A DNA stretch of 64,000 nucleotides from Bostrychus sinensis (Eukaryota > Chordata > Actinopteri > Gobiiformes > Eleotridae): assembly GCA_020698575.1 (NCBI GenBank), contig CM036251.1, positions 17,085,288 through 17,149,287 of the forward strand. The letters are read 5' to 3'. The notes beneath the pieces are model-generated. The model was not told the origin of the DNA. It saw only the letters and a list, made by a program, of their open reading frames with translations, and did no database searches. The position numbers and the translations under genes are program-made. This document shows positions 61,851-64,000 of the stretch, piece after piece. The first letter of the stretch is position 1, and each line of letters starts with the position of its first letter.

Positions 61851-61940
61851 CAGGCCTGTCGACAGGTTTGCTGGGGCCCAGGACAAGAAAGCTTCACATG
61901 GGCCCATTACGATAGAAAATATAAGAAGTCGACAGGCCTG
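61851..61940. mobile_element. 90-bp element with perfect 13-bp inverted ends
   Basis: Ends CAGGCCTGTCGAC and GTCGACAGGCCTG are exact complements. Flanks CTAATTCT and CTAATATT agree at six of eight bases, a likely 8-bp duplication. The interior includes GGGGCCCAGGACAAGAAAGC. Related pieces lie at 62032-62090 and reversed at 45345. Confidence 0.72.
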
Positions 61941-62031
61941 CTAATATTACTCTTACTACAACCACTATTACTACTAGTTGTGCTACAAAAACTAATACTA
62001 CTGTTACTACCACCACCACAGCTACTATTAC

Positions 62032-62090
62032 CAGGCCCGCTGACAGGCTTGCTGCGGTCCGGGGCGAGAAGGCTTTTGCTATTTCCCATT
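62032..62090 (+). repeat. Second, one-ended copy of the palindrome-ended repeat
   Basis: CAGGCCCGCTGACAGGCTTG, CTGCGGTCCGGGGCGAGAAG, GCTTTTGC. Diverged from the 61851 copy, with no right end. Confidence 0.6.
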
Positions 62091-62452
62091 TTTCCACTTT
62101 TAAAAAATACATTTATGAAATTAATTTCAGAGATTTTATAAATTTACTTCACTGAAGGTAATTTGATTACATTTCTTAAGTAAAAGTATATCCAGCTCTG
62201 TCTCTTGGTGTGCAGATGTTAAGATTTTGCATTAGACCATATGGCTTGACACATGCGTTAGATGAAGATTACTCATAGATATCATTACAACATATATGAG
62301 CAGGCAGTAAATGGTCTGTGCTGAAATAGTACTACAAGGCCGTGTATTGTTTGCCTCACTGGAACATCCTGTTATATTTGATATTCCACTTTAAAGTAAA
62401 TGGAGCGGTGAATGACTGTGAGCTTCCTGCTGTGGCTGGAGGTAGTTCTGTT

Positions 62453-62473
62453 GCCAGCACCTTGGAGAGCTCC
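62453..62473 (+). promoter_or_regulatory. RE1/NRSE-like site
   Basis: GCCAGCACCTTGGAGAGCTCC aligns to the REST site TTCAGCACCNNGGACAGCGCC. AGCACC and the spacing are intact, with one mismatch in the GGACAG half, one in CGCC and two at the first bases. Its place in a neuronal gene's intron makes REST binding plausible. Sequence match only. Confidence 0.35.
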
Positions 62474-63496
62474 CCCAGGTCCTGCTGCAAATGGATCTTA
62501 TTTCCATCCAGTGACAAGAACAGCCAGTGAGCCGCCCAGGACTAGGGCTGGGGTGGCATCTACTGGCCTTTTGACCCCATGCAAGTCAATCCCGCCTCCA
62601 CACTGGGGATGGGGATTTGGCATATTCTTCTGTCGTGGCTCACTCATCTCCGCGCTGGTGGTGGGGGGGATGCGTAGTGTCATTAAGATGTTAATTAGGG
62701 CTTTTGAAGTCTTTAGACCACTTACTTTGGGAAAATGTCACTCGCCCACTGGTGTGAGAGCACATTAAACACTGCCACTTAATGTACAAAATAATCAAAT
62801 GTGGCTGAGATAAAGACTGTCGTTCCTCTCATGTGTAAATTGGAAGTGCTATCAAGCTCAAACACTTTTCTCCTCAAATAAAGGTTGATTTTTTTTCCTA
62901 ATGCTATTTTCTAGATGTGATATTTCAAAACTCTGCCTGCTGGCTCAAAATTGACTTTCAGTCCTATACAAAATATACTGCTGTTGGTCCTACTATCTAT
63001 CACTAATGCAGTTTTTGAAAAACAAAAGAGCCTTTTTGTGGACAAATGAAGACTTTGACAAAAGAAAAAAAAAATAGGTCCACCAAATACATAGTTTGCA
63101 TGTTTTTGTTGAAGATTAATTTCATTCATTTCATGTACAGGATAATTTGTAATTGACTCTAAATATTACATATCTGAATGAATGTGAGAATGAATGACTC
63201 ATTGAGTTATTAGAATAATTCAATTAGTATAAAGCTTCAACAATTTTTTTTTCTAGCCTCAAAGCTACGATTAAAAAATGCAAACAGACTGACACGTTAT
63301 GCTCGAGAATTTGTATGCACTGAACAAAGTTTGCACATAATTAATGCAAAACACACTACCGCAGAGTAGGGCTGGGCAATAAATTGAATCAAATTTAGCA
63401 GGAATAATGATCGGCAACCATCAAAAATGTTATCAAGATGGAAGAAAAAGAGCACCGCCAACAACAAGCATGGCATTTTTTTATACCATATTTATA

Positions 63497-63513
63497 AAAA
63501 AAAAAAAAAAAAA
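63497..63513. repeat. A tract
   Basis: About 17 A. Confidence 0.85.
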
Positions 63514-63699
63514 GTGCCCAGAAAATGAGGCGAAATAGCACTAGTCTGTTCGGCCTTTGAACATACTGTGACCAACTTGCTCTAGTCCCTCCTTAAAAAG
63601 ATCAGCCTTTGTTATCTGCGTTGACTGTTGCTGTGTTCATCATATTATTACAAAAATAATTAATAGCTGCAGCCCTGGTTGTCTACCAGTGTCTCCCCT

Positions 63700-63812
63700 G
63701 TGGCTAACTGGCCAGTAGCAGGTTGTTTTCTGCCTAAGGCCCATAGTCACAAGGATAGGCTCCACTCACTCAGAACGCCTCACAGGAATAAGCACAAGAA
63801 GACTGAATGGAA
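63700..63812. repeat. Family B-like scrap near right edge
   Basis: AAGGATAGGCTCCACTCACT, CAGGAATAAGCACAAGAAG, CTGAATGG are a decayed version of GGGATAGGCTCCAGC...GGATAAGC-G...GATGAATGG. Confidence 0.45.
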
Positions 63813-64000
63813 AAAATTATCTGCTATAGATTACTGTAATTAAAAATGCTTCAAGACCTAATAGCTCATCAACAGTTTATGGACATTCAAACTTGTGGCA
63901 TATTCTGGTCTAGCATGTTTTCTCTCTCCTAAAAGTACAATTCATGTCAGATGTACAGCTGCACATCATTAAATTAGCATAGTGGAAAAGTCTATTTTTT

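Larger units (their letters stand above)
61590..62200. mobile_element. AGTAAAAGTA-type element with ACT tract and nested repeats
   Basis: Starts AGAAGTGGAAGAAATACTCC. The left arm has AAGTATAAGTAAAAGTATTC and GAGTAGAGGTAGAAAGTAC. A long ACTACTACTATTACTG tract runs about 61755-62030. The right arm has TTCTTAAGTAAAAGTATATC. Two copies of a short palindrome-ended repeat are embedded. Confidence 0.6.
59785..64000 (+). other. Start of syt7 intron 2 (open at the right edge)
   Basis: No further exon is seen to the window end. Contents: family B scraps at 60640-60735 and 63700-63812, an ACT-triplet element at 61590-62200, an RE1-like site at 62453, and an A tract at 63497-63513. Confidence 0.7.

Overview
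The window is vertebrate nuclear DNA, almost certainly from a teleost fish. Coding exons are short, obey GT-AG and reading-phase rules, and sit in large AT-rich introns. Repeats include Tc1-like remnants, hAT-type and TTAA-flanked non-autonomous elements, tRNA-derived SINEs and long microsatellites of fish type. I see no prokaryotic genes, CRISPR arrays, rRNA or convincing tRNA genes. The species cannot be named from sequence alone.

Three genes lie head to tail on the + strand. (1) Positions 1-1587 are the last three coding exons of pidd1, the p53-induced death-domain scaffold of the PIDDosome, followed by a 3'UTR with an AATAAA at 2332. (2) A CpG-rich stretch at about 2890-3900 is the likely promoter of slc25a22, the mitochondrial glutamate/H+ carrier. 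Its ten coding exons (8740-13199) join to a complete 311-residue protein with all three carrier signatures. (3) From about 20390 a GC- and GA-rich 5' region leads to syt7 (synaptotagmin-7). Coding exon 1 (20649-20682) gives only the N-terminal 11 residues plus one base. Coding exon 2 (59681-59784) gives the membrane segment and its cysteine cluster. The C2 domains lie beyond the right edge. Intron 1 is 38,998 bp and fills most of the window.

The pidd1-slc25a22 order and orientation match human 11p15.5 as I recall it. Finding syt7 next differs from human, where SYT7 is on 11q. The genes serve unrelated processes (p53/centrosome signalling, mitochondrial glutamate import, Ca2+-triggered exocytosis), so this is ordinary vertebrate neighbourhood, not an operon-like system.

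The remaining sequence is intergenic and intronic. It holds a recurrent ~170-bp repeat (about a dozen copies), two internally deleted Tc1-like elements, two TTAA-flanked elements, and hAT-type elements, two of them with clear 8-bp target duplications (one exact, one 7 of 8) and one of these two splitting a SINE. It also holds several elements with internal ACT/AGT triplet tracts, and long AT, TAA, GAAA and C tracts. Candidate regulatory sites are two good CTCF motifs (29695, 33313) and an RE1-like site (62453). I found no convincing undescribed biological system. The most interesting items are the nested-transposon structures, the C22/C10 tract just upstream of the syt7 membrane exon, and the candidate regulatory sites.
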